Part shown: piece by piece, positions 1 through 7,192 of the stretch
How positions within the stretch are numbered: the first letter of the stretch is position 1
Layout of the letters: every line of letters starts with the position of its first letter
Origin: Streptomyces sp. DH-12
Lineage (GTDB): Bacteria > Actinomycetota > Actinomycetes > Streptomycetales > Streptomycetaceae
Assembly: GCF_002899455.1 (NCBI RefSeq)
Contig: NZ_PPFB01000001.1
Span: forward strand, 806,001-870,000
Direction of reading: 5' to 3'
Length of the DNA stretch: 64,000 nt
Notes under the pieces: generated by a model
Database searches by the model: none
What the model saw: the letters and a program-made list of their open reading frames with translations, nothing else
Told to the model about the DNA's origin: nothing
Program-made: the position numbers and the translations under genes

Positions 1-30
1 ATGAAGCCCCGGCCGCCGGGCACACGAGCC

Positions 31-978
31 TCAGGCCCCGCCGCGTTCCCCCGTCGCGGCGGGGCCCTCCCATGCCTCCGTCGCGCCGCGGTCGGTGACG
101 TCGAGGAACACCTGGGCGGCCTCGGGGACCACCCGGGCGATGGACCGCTTGATGCGCACCGCGACCTGTTCCACCCGCTCGCTGTCCAGCCCCGGCACCA
201 GGTCGACCCGGGCGGCCACCAGCGCGGTGTCGAGCCCGGTCTTCATGGTGAACAGCGCCTCCACGCTGTCTATCTCGGGCTGGGCGCGCAGCAGTTCCCG
301 GATCCGTTCGCTCGCCCGCGGGTCGGCGGCCTCGCCGATGAGCTGGTCCCGGGCCTCGCGGCCGAGCCGGTAGGCGACGTACACCAGCAGGACGCCGATG
401 GCGAGCGAGGCGGACGCCTCCCACACGACCTGTCCGGTGGTCATGTGCAGCGCCATGCCGGCCATGGCCAGGGTGACGCCGACGACCGCGGTGCCGTCCT
501 CGGCGATGACCGTGCGCAGCGCCGGGTCGCCGAGGCCGCCGCCCTGCCGGCGCACCTGGTACAGGGCGCGCAGCAGCGAGCCGCCCTCGGCGAGGAGGGC
601 CACGCCGAGCACGACGAGTCCGGCGACGTAACCGCTCAGGTGCTCGTCCCCCCCGCCCCGCAGCGCGTCGACGCCCTGGTAGAAGGAGAAGCAGCCGCCC
701 ATCACGAAGATGCCGACGGCCGCGAGCAGCGACCAGAAGAACCGTTCCTTGCCGTAACCGAAGGGGTGGCGGGTGTCGGCCGGACGGCGGCTGCGGCGGA
801 GGGCCGCGAGCAGGAAGATCTCGTTCAGACTGTCGGCCACCGAGTGCGCCGCCTCCGACAGCAGCGCCGGGGAGGACGCGGCCAGGCCGCCGACGGCCTT
901 GGCGGCGGCGATCACGAGGTTGGCCGCGAGCGCCACCAGGACGGTGACCCGTGTTCTGCGATCCGATCGTGTAGTCAC
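31..978 (-). CDS. Cation diffusion facilitator family transporter
   Basis: Integral membrane metal/proton antiporter of the CDF family, 315 aa from GTG at 978. The open frame runs further upstream, but homology begins at the arginine-rich stretch before the first membrane helix. About six hydrophobic segments are visible. The second contains HSVAD, the HxxxD metal site typical of CDF proteins. The fifth has an ED pair in place of the usual HxxxD, as in the ZnT9-like branch. A soluble C-terminal domain of about 90 residues follows. Zinc or a related divalent ion is likely, but specificity cannot be read here. It diverges from the hydroquinone reductase gene. The ribosome site before 978 is weak, so the start is only moderately certain. 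Confidence 0.85.
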   Translation of the reverse strand: MTTRSDRRTRVTVLVALAANLVIAAAKAVGGLAASSPALLSEAAHSVADSLNEIFLLAALRRSRRPADTRHPFGYGKERFFWSLLAAVGIFVMGGCFSFYQGVDALRGGGDEHLSGYVAGLVVLGVALLAEGGSLLRALYQVRRQGGGLGDPALRTVIAEDGTAVVGVTLAMAGMALHMTTGQVVWEASASLAIGVLLVYVAYRLGREARDQLIGEAADPRASERIRELLRAQPEIDSVEALFTMKTGLDTALVAARVDLVPGLDSERVEQVAVRIKRSIARVVPEAAQVFLDVTDRGATEAWEGPAATGERGGA

Positions 979-1020
979 GTCGGGCGATTGCCCCGGCCGG
1001 TCCAGCTCATACCGTGCGGT

Positions 1021-1050
1021 CGGGGGAAAACGGGGAACAACGGGGAACGC
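1021..1050. repeat. Three 10-bp direct repeats in a divergent promoter region
   Basis: Three consecutive units, cgggggaaaa, cggggaacaa and cggggaacgc, fill these 30 bp between the CDF gene and the hydroquinone reductase gene. The period equals about one helical turn, so a bound protein would meet the same face each time. They end 40 bp before the reductase start. No SigR or SigE -10 element is found at the right distance from the GGGAA cores. An activator or repressor array is inferred. Confidence 0.55.
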
Positions 1051-1090
1051 GGTCACAGGGACGGCGCAACCACGACAGAGGGAGACCACC

Positions 1091-2116
1091 ATGAGCGGCC
1101 GCGACGACTCGGGAGGCAACAGCTCGTACGGCAGGAAGGCGTTCAAGCGGTCCCGGGCGCACTTCGCGGACCGGATCACCGCGGACGGGCGGGACGGGTG
1201 GCCGGTGGAGGCCGGGCGCTACCGGCTGGTGGTGAGCCGCGCCTGCCCCTGGGCGGGCCGGGCGCTGGTGTCGCGGCGGTTGCTGGGGCTGGAGGACGCG
1301 GTGTCCCTGGCCGTCGCGGACCCGGTCCAGGACGACCGCAGCTGGCGCTTCACCCTGGACCCCGACGGCCGTGACCCGGTGCTCGGCATCCGCTACCTCA
1401 GCGAGGCCTACGACCGGCGGGAGACGGGCCATCCGGGCGGGGTGAGCGTGCCGGCCGTGGTGGACGTGCCCAGCGGGAAGCTGGTCACCAACGACTACCA
1501 GCAGATCACCCTGGACTTCGCCACCGAGTGGACGGCCCTGCACCGCGAGGGGGCGCCCGACCTGTATCCCGAGAAGCTGCGCGACGAGATCGACGCGGTC
1601 ATGGACGACATCTTCCGGGACGTCAACAACGGTGTGTACCGGGCGGGTTTCGCCACCGGGCAGGAGGAGTACGAGGCCGCCTGCACGGCGCTGTTCGGGC
1701 GGCTGGAGTCGCTGGAGCAGCGGCTGGAGCGGCAGCGGTACCTGGTCGGGGACACCCTCACCGAGGCGGACATCCGGCTGTTCACCACCCTGGTGCGGTT
1801 CGATCCGGTGTACCACGGGCACTTCAAGTGCAACCGCTGGAAGCTGACGGAGAGCCGGGTGCTGTGGGGATACGCCCGCGACCTGTACCAGACGCCGGGG
1901 TTCGGCGACACCGTCGACTTCGACCACATCAAGCGGCACTACTACCAGGTGCACACCGGCATCAACCCGTCCGGGATCGTCCCGCTCGGGCCCGACCTGG
2001 CCGGCTGGACGTCTCCCCACCACCGCGAGGAGCTCGGCGGCCGGCCGTTCGGCGACGGCACCCCGCCCGGTCCGGTGCCGCCCGGTGAGGAGATCCCGGC
2101 GCGGGGCCGCCCCTGA
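1091..2116 (+). CDS. Glutathionyl-hydroquinone reductase homologue (GST Xi class)
   Basis: Cytosolic thioredoxin-fold enzyme of 341 aa from the YqjG/EcM4 group. In other bacteria these remove a thiol from S-glutathionyl-hydroquinones using a catalytic cysteine. The active-site motif CPWA is at residues 52-55, followed by the family region TNDYQQITLDF and a helical C-terminal domain with KCNRWKLTE and a conserved HYYQVH. ATG 1091 is preceded by GAGGGAGA. Actinobacteria use mycothiol instead of glutathione, so the physiological co-substrate is probably mycothiol (inference). Three 10-bp repeats lie just upstream. A role in quinone or thiol stress is likely. Confidence 0.88.
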   Translation: MSGRDDSGGNSSYGRKAFKRSRAHFADRITADGRDGWPVEAGRYRLVVSRACPWAGRALVSRRLLGLEDAVSLAVADPVQDDRSWRFTLDPDGRDPVLGIRYLSEAYDRRETGHPGGVSVPAVVDVPSGKLVTNDYQQITLDFATEWTALHREGAPDLYPEKLRDEIDAVMDDIFRDVNNGVYRAGFATGQEEYEAACTALFGRLESLEQRLERQRYLVGDTLTEADIRLFTTLVRFDPVYHGHFKCNRWKLTESRVLWGYARDLYQTPGFGDTVDFDHIKRHYYQVHTGINPSGIVPLGPDLAGWTSPHHREELGGRPFGDGTPPGPVPPGEEIPARGRP

Positions 2117-2173
2117 CGCCCGGCCCGACCGACCACCCATCCCACTCGAAGCAGCCGACCTAGGAGAGGCGAC

Positions 2174-2485
2174 GTGGCGAAGAAGAACAAGAAGGCGAAG
2201 AAGAAGCTGCCCCTGGCGTACAAGCCGATCGGCTTCGCGCTGGGCTGGACCAGCGGCACCGTGGCGGGCCTGGCCTTCCAGAAGACCTGGAAGGTGATCA
2301 AGAAGGAGGACAACGCGCCGGACGCGCTGGACCGCGACCGCAGCTGGGGCGAGATCCTGCTGGCCGCGGCGATCCAGGGGGCGATCTTCGCGGTGGTGCG
2401 CAGTGCGGTGGACCGCGCGGGCGCGAAGGCGATCGAGCGGTCCACCGGGACCTGGCCGGTACCGGACCAGGGGGGCCGTGACTGA
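2174..2485 (+). CDS. DUF4235 domain membrane protein
   Basis: Small 103-aa protein with a very lysine-rich N-terminus (residues 2-13), then a glycine-containing hydrophobic segment around 20-38. A conserved RSWGEILLAAAIQGAIFA stretch around 65-82 forms a second membrane-associated helix, followed by a short tail. This is the pattern of the actinobacterial DUF4235 family, whose function is unknown. GTG 2174 is supported by GGAGAGG seven bases upstream. It follows the hydroquinone reductase gene by 57 bp and could be co-transcribed with it. A perfect terminator hairpin lies about 20 bp after its stop. Confidence 0.8.
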   Translation: MAKKNKKAKKKLPLAYKPIGFALGWTSGTVAGLAFQKTWKVIKKEDNAPDALDRDRSWGEILLAAAIQGAIFAVVRSAVDRAGAKAIERSTGTWPVPDQGGRD

Positions 2486-2507
2486 CCCGGACGGTCGCGC
2501 TCGTCGG

Positions 2508-2546
2508 AACGCCGGAGGGGCTGACGTCTCAGCCCCTCCGGCGTTT
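2508..2546 (+). terminator. Strong intrinsic hairpin after DUF4235 gene
   Basis: A perfect 17-bp stem (2508-2524 with 2529-2545) closed by a 4-nt loop CGTC. There is only a short T tail, as is usual in high-GC actinobacteria. It lies between the DUF4235 gene and the convergent VOC gene and could stop transcription from either side. Its right arm is also the first unit of the 17-bp tandem array. Confidence 0.85.
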
Positions 2547-2597
2547 CAGCTCTTCCGGCGCTTCAGCCCTTCCGGCGCTTCAGCCCTTCCGGCGCTT
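2530..2597. repeat. Four-copy 17-bp tandem repeat
   Basis: Four head-to-tail units at 2530, 2547, 2564 and 2581, with consensus cagcccttccggcgctt, followed by a partial fifth unit (cagccct). The first two units differ slightly; the last two are identical. Unit 1 is the right arm of the terminator hairpin, and the array runs into the last codons and stop of the VOC gene. It probably arose by slippage copying one terminator arm. Confidence 0.9.
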
Positions 2598-2989
2598 CAG
2601 CCCTGCTTGGGCGCTGTCGGCGTGCCCCGGCGGACGGTGAAGGAATGCCCCGCCGGATCGGCGTACCCGCGCTCCTCGGTGGAGCTGGACGAGTCACCGC
2701 TCTCCGTCGGGCGGCCGCCCAGGCTCACGATCTTCCGCTCCACCCCGTCCAGGTCGTCCGCCATGAACTCCAGGTGCGCCTGGAGGGAGTTCTCCGGGCG
2801 GGGCCAGCTCGGCGCGGTCGCGTTCACGTCGCGGCGCAGGGCCAGGCGGAAACCGTCGGCGGTGCGGATCTCCACCCGGTTGGCGCTCGCGTCGACGTGG
2901 TCCGCCTCCAGCAACTCCTTGTAGAAATCGGCGAGTTTCTCGGGTTCGGCGCAGTCGAGCACCACCACGCCCGTGGTCACCAGTGCCAT
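2597..2989 (-). CDS. VOC family (glyoxalase-like) protein
   Basis: 130-aa single-domain vicinal-oxygen-chelate fold protein. The opening VLDCAEPEKLADFYKELL and the closing YADPAGHSFTV are typical of the small glyoxalase/bleomycin-resistance-like family in Streptomyces. The ATG at 2989 has GGAGGAG six bases upstream and is preferred to an in-frame start 78 bp further upstream. Substrate is unknown; some relatives bind drugs or catalyse metal-dependent isomerisation or ring cleavage. The last codons lie at the edge of the 17-bp tandem array, so its C-terminal tail (TAPKQG) may vary between strains. Confidence 0.8.
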   Translation of the reverse strand: MALVTTGVVVLDCAEPEKLADFYKELLEADHVDASANRVEIRTADGFRLALRRDVNATAPSWPRPENSLQAHLEFMADDLDGVERKIVSLGGRPTESGDSSSSTEERGYADPAGHSFTVRRGTPTAPKQG

Positions 2990-3223
2990 GTCTCCTCCGC
3001 GGCGTCGGATGCGGGGCGGTCCGGCCCCGCCCGGTGACACCTGTCCGCGCTCGCCGTTTTCACTCATCGATCACAGTGGTGAAAAACTCGGCCGCAAGAC
3101 GAAGACATATGTCATTCGAACATGCTCAAATGCAGTCGTCCGCGAGTAACCAGCGTGCCAGGGACCGGTGTTGGGGCCGGCTGCCCTCCTCGGAGCACGG
3201 AGCAGACCGGAGGCGATGGCGTC

Positions 3224-3598
3224 GTGCGGTACGAACCCCCGCCGCTGACGCGGCATCTGCGCGTGCGCCGCGACCGGGGTCACACCGTGCTCGAGTTCCA
3301 CGGCGAGATCGACATCGCGGCCGCCGCGGAGATCGTGCCGCACCTCGACCTGGCGACCGCCGAGCCGGGCGCCCGCGTGGTCATCGACCTGACCCACGTC
3401 GCGTTCTTCGACCTCTCCGGGCTGCGCCTGATCCACCGGGCCCGGCACCGCCTCGCCGACGGACGGCTGCACCTGGTGTGCGCCCATCCACTGACCCTGC
3501 GGATGCTGCGGATCACCGGGCTGTCCCGTCTGCTGCCTCCGTGGCCCACCCTGGAGGCGGCGCTGACCGCCCCCGGATCGGGGTCCGGGCCGGTGTAG
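3224..3598 (+). CDS. STAS-domain anti-sigma factor antagonist
   Basis: 124-aa protein with one STAS domain. It has HTVLEFHGEIDIAAAAEI followed by a VIDLTHVAFFDLSGLRLIHRA core, the region that carries the phosphorylatable serine in SpoIIAA/RsbV-like antagonists (here the S of DLSG). Such proteins release a sigma factor from its anti-sigma kinase when unphosphorylated. GTG 3224 has GGAGG ten bases upstream; an upstream ATG at 3122 lacks conserved sequence. No partner kinase or sigma gene is adjacent, so it is an orphan antagonist. Confidence 0.82.
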   Translation: MRYEPPPLTRHLRVRRDRGHTVLEFHGEIDIAAAAEIVPHLDLATAEPGARVVIDLTHVAFFDLSGLRLIHRARHRLADGRLHLVCAHPLTLRMLRITGLSRLLPPWPTLEAALTAPGSGSGPV

Positions 3599-3722
3599 CC
3601 CTTCGCGGGCCCGCCCGCCCGTGCGCCCCTCCGTGCTCCGGGTGCCGATGGCCGTCCCCCGATCGCCTTGTCTGTTCCGCGGGATGACGGGCATCCGGAC
3701 GGAAGGAAGGAGGGACGTCGCC

Positions 3723-4385
3723 ATGACGACTCCGGTGGAGGGACCGACCGCGCGCGTGCCCGGCTGGGTGAAGGTGCTGGGCGCGACGGTGGTACTGCTG
3801 GCCGTGCTGTTCGCCGGGATCCGGCTGAGCGTGCTGCCGGGGCTGAAGGACCTGTTCGGCACGGAGACGCGCGACCGTTCGGGGCCCGCGCTGCTGGAGT
3901 CCATCCAGGACATCAGCCGCTACGACGCCGCCTCGGGCGCCTTCCAGGTGGTGGTGGACCTGGAGAAGGACACCAAGTTCCTGCCGGACGCGGTCCGCGG
4001 CAGCCGCACCCTGTACGTGGGCGCGGGCACCGTGGACGCGTACGTCGACCTCGGCGGGCTGAAGGAGGGCGACGTCCGGGTGGACGAGGACCGCACCTCC
4101 GCCACGCTGCGGCTGCCCCGAGCCCGTCTGGACGCCCCGGCACTGGACGTGGACCGTTCCTACGCCGTCTCCAAGCAGCGCGGCCTGCTCGACCGGCTCG
4201 GGGATCTCTTCTCGGACAACCCGAACAGTGAACAGGCCGTGCAGAAGCTCGCGGTGCGCCACATCCGGGAGGCGGCCGAGGAGAGCGGGCTGACCGCGCG
4301 GGCGGAGGCCAACACCCGGGAGATGCTCCAGGGCCTGCTGCGCTCCCTGGGCTTCGAGCGGGTGCGCGTCAGCTTCGCCGACTGA
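3723..4385 (+). CDS. DUF4230 domain membrane-anchored protein
   Basis: 220-aa protein with a single N-terminal transmembrane helix (about residues 14-36) and an extracytoplasmic domain matching the DUF4230 pattern: ALLESIQDISRYDAASGAFQVVVDLEKD, then a VGAGTVDAYVDL strand and LRLPRARLDAPALD. The function of the family is unknown. ATG 3723 is preceded by a purine-rich GGAAGGAAGGAGGG site. It stands between the STAS gene and the VanZ gene on the same strand, with gaps large enough for its own promoter. Confidence 0.78.
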   Translation: MTTPVEGPTARVPGWVKVLGATVVLLAVLFAGIRLSVLPGLKDLFGTETRDRSGPALLESIQDISRYDAASGAFQVVVDLEKDTKFLPDAVRGSRTLYVGAGTVDAYVDLGGLKEGDVRVDEDRTSATLRLPRARLDAPALDVDRSYAVSKQRGLLDRLGDLFSDNPNSEQAVQKLAVRHIREAAEESGLTARAEANTREMLQGLLRSLGFERVRVSFAD

Positions 4386-4456
4386 CCCGGACTGTCCGGC
4401 CCGGCCGGGGGTAACCGCCGTAACACTCAAGGACGTTGACGACTGGAGGACATCCG

Positions 4457-4933
4457 ATGGCCCGCGCCGCCCGCCATCCGCTCCCGCTGCCCCTGCGGCT
4501 GCTGGTGATGCTGTGCGCCTTCGCCTTCATGGTGCTCTTCGCGGTGGTGCTGGCCCGGCTCACGCTGCAGCCGTCCCCCGCCTCGGAGTCCCTGACCCAC
4601 ACCAACCTGCATCCGGGCCGCTCCCTGCGGGCCTATCTGGACCAGCCGGCGCTGCGGGACGCGGTGAAGCAGATCGGCGGCAACATCCTGCTGGGCGTGC
4701 CCTTCGGGGTGCTCGCGCCGGTCGTCGCGCCGCGCACCCGGGGCTTCCTGCGGATCCTGTTCCTGACGGCCGTGGTGATGCTGCTGGTCGAGGTGGCGCA
4801 GGGTTCGCTGGTCACCGGCCGCGCCTTCGACATCGACGACGTCATCCTCAACACCGCCGGGGCGCTGATCGGTTACCTGCTCGTGGGCCGGCGGATGAGC
4901 AGGGCCGTGCACGCACGCCGCTCCGAGGAGTGA
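4457..4933 (+). CDS. VanZ family protein
   Basis: 158-aa polytopic membrane protein. It shows a first membrane helix around 14-36, the family core GGNILLGVPFGVLAP, a VVMLLVEVAQ helix and the hallmark GRAFDIDDVILNTAGALIGY. VanZ proteins are membrane proteins of unknown biochemical function; some confer low-level teicoplanin resistance. ATG 4457 has GGAGG eight bases upstream and is preferred over an ATG seven codons earlier. A 12-bp hairpin follows the stop by about 25 bp. Confidence 0.85.
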   Translation: MARAARHPLPLPLRLLVMLCAFAFMVLFAVVLARLTLQPSPASESLTHTNLHPGRSLRAYLDQPALRDAVKQIGGNILLGVPFGVLAPVVAPRTRGFLRILFLTAVVMLLVEVAQGSLVTGRAFDIDDVILNTAGALIGYLLVGRRMSRAVHARRSEE

Positions 4934-4956
4934 CCCGAGGGCCGCCGCACACCGTA

Positions 4957-4991
4957 CGTACGCCTCCGTCCCCCGCGGGCGGAGGCGTACG
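4957..4991. terminator. Bidirectional hairpin between VanZ and a small conserved gene
   Basis: A 12-bp perfect stem (4957-4968 with 4980-4991) around an 11-nt loop. It lies between two convergent genes whose stops are 24 bp and about 5 bp away, so it can act for both. Confidence 0.75.
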
Positions 4992-4995
4992 CCGT

Positions 4996-5271
4996 CTAGG
5001 GCTTCTCCCTCTGTTCCTCGCGGACGCGGGGGGCCTGGCGCGAGGACCAGGTGAACTTGTCCCCGCCCACCCAGCGGACCGTGTCGGGGTCGTCCAGGTC
5101 GTGCACCGTGATGCCGTACACCACGGCCGCCTGGAGCACGTCGGTGACCGACCTGGCCTCACCCACGATCTCTCCGTCGATCTCCACGATCCGGAAGGGC
5201 GGGGGCCCGGGCTGCACTCCGAGCACCGTGATCCGCGGCTGTGACATGTACGGACTCGCGCTTTCGGTCAT
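4996..5271 (-). CDS. Conserved hypothetical small protein
   Basis: 91-aa protein I do not assign to a named family. It contains a central beta-rich stretch PFRIVEIDGEIVGEARSVTDVLQAAVVYGITVHDLDDPDTVRWVGG and a charged tail. It has no signal peptide or membrane helix, so it is probably cytosolic. ATG 5271 has GGAGG five bases upstream, better than an ORF start nine codons earlier. It converges with the VanZ gene across a shared hairpin. Confidence 0.7.
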   Translation of the reverse strand: MTESASPYMSQPRITVLGVQPGPPPFRIVEIDGEIVGEARSVTDVLQAAVVYGITVHDLDDPDTVRWVGGDKFTWSSRQAPRVREEQREKP

Positions 5272-5337
5272 GCCTCCGAGGGTAGCCCCAAACAACATGA
5301 ACCCGACCTCTCGGACATGGCAGCCCGGAACCGTCCC

Positions 5338-6147
5338 TCAGGGACGCCGCCAGTCGTCGCTCGTCAGGTGCGAGCCGGCCTGCGGTCCCATGCGGAGCAT
5401 CCCGCCGTCCACGCTCCAGGAGGCGCCGGTGACGTACGAGGCGTCGGGGCCGGCGAGGAAGGCGATCACCGCGGCGACCTCACGGGCGTCGCCGGGCCGG
5501 CCGAGGGGGATGCCGGGGCGGCTCTCGGTGTGCGGGTCGGTGTCCTCCTGGCCGGTCATCGGGGTGGCGATCTCACCGGGGGCGACCGCGTTCACCGTGA
5601 TGCCGTGCTCGGCCAGCTCCAGCGCCATCACCTGGGTCAGCAGTCCGAGGCCGCCCTTGGCCGCGCAGTACGGGGCGGCCCCGACCCGCGGCTGGTGCTC
5701 GTGCACGGAGGTCACGTTGACGATCCGGCCGCCGTCGCCCTGCCGGATCATGTGCCGCGCCGCCTTCTGCGAGCACAGGAACGGGCCGAGCAGGTCGACG
5801 TCGAGCACCTCCCGCACCTTCTCGGGCGCCAGGTCGAGGAAGGGCGTGCTCGTGCCGGTGCCGGCGTTGTTGACCAGCACGTCGACACGGCCGAGCCGGT
5901 CGCACAGGTCGTCCACGGTGTCGGCGGCGCCGGGCAGCTCGGTCAGGTCGAGGCGGACGACCTCGGCGCGGCAGCCGTGCGCTCGCACCTCCTCCGCGGT
6001 CTCCTCCGCGCCCTCGCGGTCGCTGAGGTACGTGATGCCCACGTCCATGCCTGCGGCGGCGAGCCGTACGGCGGTGGCCCGGCCGATGCCGGAGTCCGCG
6101 CCGGTGATCACGGCGACCTTGCCGTTGACGGGGGTGGAGAGTGCCAT
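5338..6147 (-). CDS. SDR family oxidoreductase (glucose-1-dehydrogenase-like)
   Basis: 269-aa classical short-chain dehydrogenase. The NAD(P) motif GADSGIGRA is near residue 16, NNAG follows at the end of strand 4, and the catalytic YxxxK lies in the YCAAKGG segment. The C-terminal GASWSVDGGM is typical of glucose 1-dehydrogenase-like SDRs. The substrate is not determined. ATG 6147 has GAGGAGG upstream. Its upstream region carries a good SigB-type promoter, so it probably belongs to the general or osmotic stress response. Confidence 0.86.
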   Translation of the reverse strand: MALSTPVNGKVAVITGADSGIGRATAVRLAAAGMDVGITYLSDREGAEETAEEVRAHGCRAEVVRLDLTELPGAADTVDDLCDRLGRVDVLVNNAGTGTSTPFLDLAPEKVREVLDVDLLGPFLCSQKAARHMIRQGDGGRIVNVTSVHEHQPRVGAAPYCAAKGGLGLLTQVMALELAEHGITVNAVAPGEIATPMTGQEDTDPHTESRPGIPLGRPGDAREVAAVIAFLAGPDASYVTGASWSVDGGMLRMGPQAGSHLTSDDWRRP

Positions 6148-6489
6148 GCGTGCCTCCTCGTCGTCGGTGTCCGGGGTGCCGGGTCGCAGTACCCGCGCCG
6201 GCGCGGGCCAACCGTCCCGGACGCGGCGTGCGGCCCCGTCCGCCCCGGGGAACCCTGGAGCGAGGAGGTGGCCACGGCCCCCGTCGAGGCGCTGGAGGAC
6301 GTCGCGTTCCCGCCGGAGCGGTCGCCGGCTCCGACGCACCGCGTCCGCGCCGAGGAGTGCGGGGCGCCACCCGAGCGGGTGGTCGCCGGAGGGGTCGCCG
6401 GCGCGGGTCCGGAAGCGCGGGACGCCGGCCGGCGTGGCGGGCGGTCGCGGTGGTACCCGTACCGGTCCGCGAGGAGAGGAAGAACCGTC
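6148..6489. other. Gene-free 342-bp divergent region
   Basis: Lies between the leftward SDR gene and the rightward HAD gene. It contains the SigB-type promoter of the SDR gene. Open frames cross it, but none has a convincing start or conserved sequence. A frame in phase with the HAD gene has an arginine- and proline-rich translation that looks like GC bias only. Confidence 0.5.
6189..6213 (-). promoter_or_regulatory. SigB-type promoter for the SDR gene
   Basis: Read on the minus strand: GGTT, 15 bases, GGGTAC. This fits the Streptomyces SigB consensus GNNT-N14-16-GGGTA(C/T). The -10 box ends about 42 bp before the SDR start, leaving a leader of normal length. Confidence 0.6.
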
Positions 6490-7146
6490 ATGAACCGTGC
6501 GGCGGTGTTCGACGTCGACGGCACTCTGGCCGACACCAACCATCTGCACGTCACGGCCTGGTGGGAGGCGTTCCGGCAGGCCGGCCACCAGGTGCCGATG
6601 CACGCGATCCACCGCGCGGTGGGCCTGCCCTCCGCCGACCTGATCGCGCATCTGCTCGGGGAGGACCGGGACACCTCGCAGGACGCCGGGCTGAGCGCCG
6701 CGCACAAGACGCTGTACGGGCAGTACTTCGACCGGCTGCCGGCGCTGCCGGACGCCGGGCGGCTGCTGGAGCGGCTGCACGACGACGGCTGGACGGTGGT
6801 GCTCGCCACCTCGGCGGGCGGGGCGGAGCTGGGCGCGCTGCGCCGGGCGGTCGACGCGGACCGGGCGATCTCCGCCACGGCGAGCGCCGACGACGTCGAC
6901 GAGGGCAAGCCGGCGCCCGAGCCCGTGGAGCACGCGCTGGAGCTGGCCGGGGTGCCCGCCGAACGCGCGGTGTTCGTCGGTGACACGGTGTGGGACATGC
7001 GGGCGGCCTCCCGGGCCGGGGTGCGCTGTGTGGGCCTGCTGTGCGGCGGCATCCCGCGCGCCGACCTGACCGAGGCGGGCGCGGACGTGGTGTACGACGA
7101 CCCGGCGCATCTGCTGGCCTCGCTGGCGGACTCCCCCCTGGCGTGA
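6490..7146 (+). CDS. HAD-superfamily phosphatase
   Basis: 218-aa cytosolic phosphatase of the phosphoglycolate-phosphatase/beta-phosphoglucomutase-like subgroup. Motif I is FDVDGT with nucleophile D8 and D10. A helical cap follows (residues about 15-80), then VLATS (motif II), GKPAPEP (motif III lysine) and FVGDTVWD (motif IV acidic pair). ATG 6490 has GAGGAGAGG upstream. The phosphorylated substrate cannot be inferred. The next gene (FUSC type) begins 46 bp downstream, so the two may be co-transcribed. Confidence 0.85.
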   Translation: MNRAAVFDVDGTLADTNHLHVTAWWEAFRQAGHQVPMHAIHRAVGLPSADLIAHLLGEDRDTSQDAGLSAAHKTLYGQYFDRLPALPDAGRLLERLHDDGWTVVLATSAGGAELGALRRAVDADRAISATASADDVDEGKPAPEPVEHALELAGVPAERAVFVGDTVWDMRAASRAGVRCVGLLCGGIPRADLTEAGADVVYDDPAHLLASLADSPLA

Positions 7147-7192
7147 GGTCCCGCATGCTTCATCACCGGTGTGCCGGGGAAACCCGCAGCTC

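Noticed and set aside
1..1374. A 457-codon plus-strand frame across the CDF gene
   Set aside because: Opposite strand of a clear transporter, no conserved motif, and composition of a shadow frame.
3104..3113. GACATATGTC palindrome upstream of the STAS gene
   Set aside because: Only 10 bp in an AT-richer promoter region; not enough to call an operator.
6256..6489. In-frame extension upstream of the HAD gene
   Set aside because: No ribosome site at a suitable distance, no conservation, and HAD motif I begins a few residues after ATG 6490.
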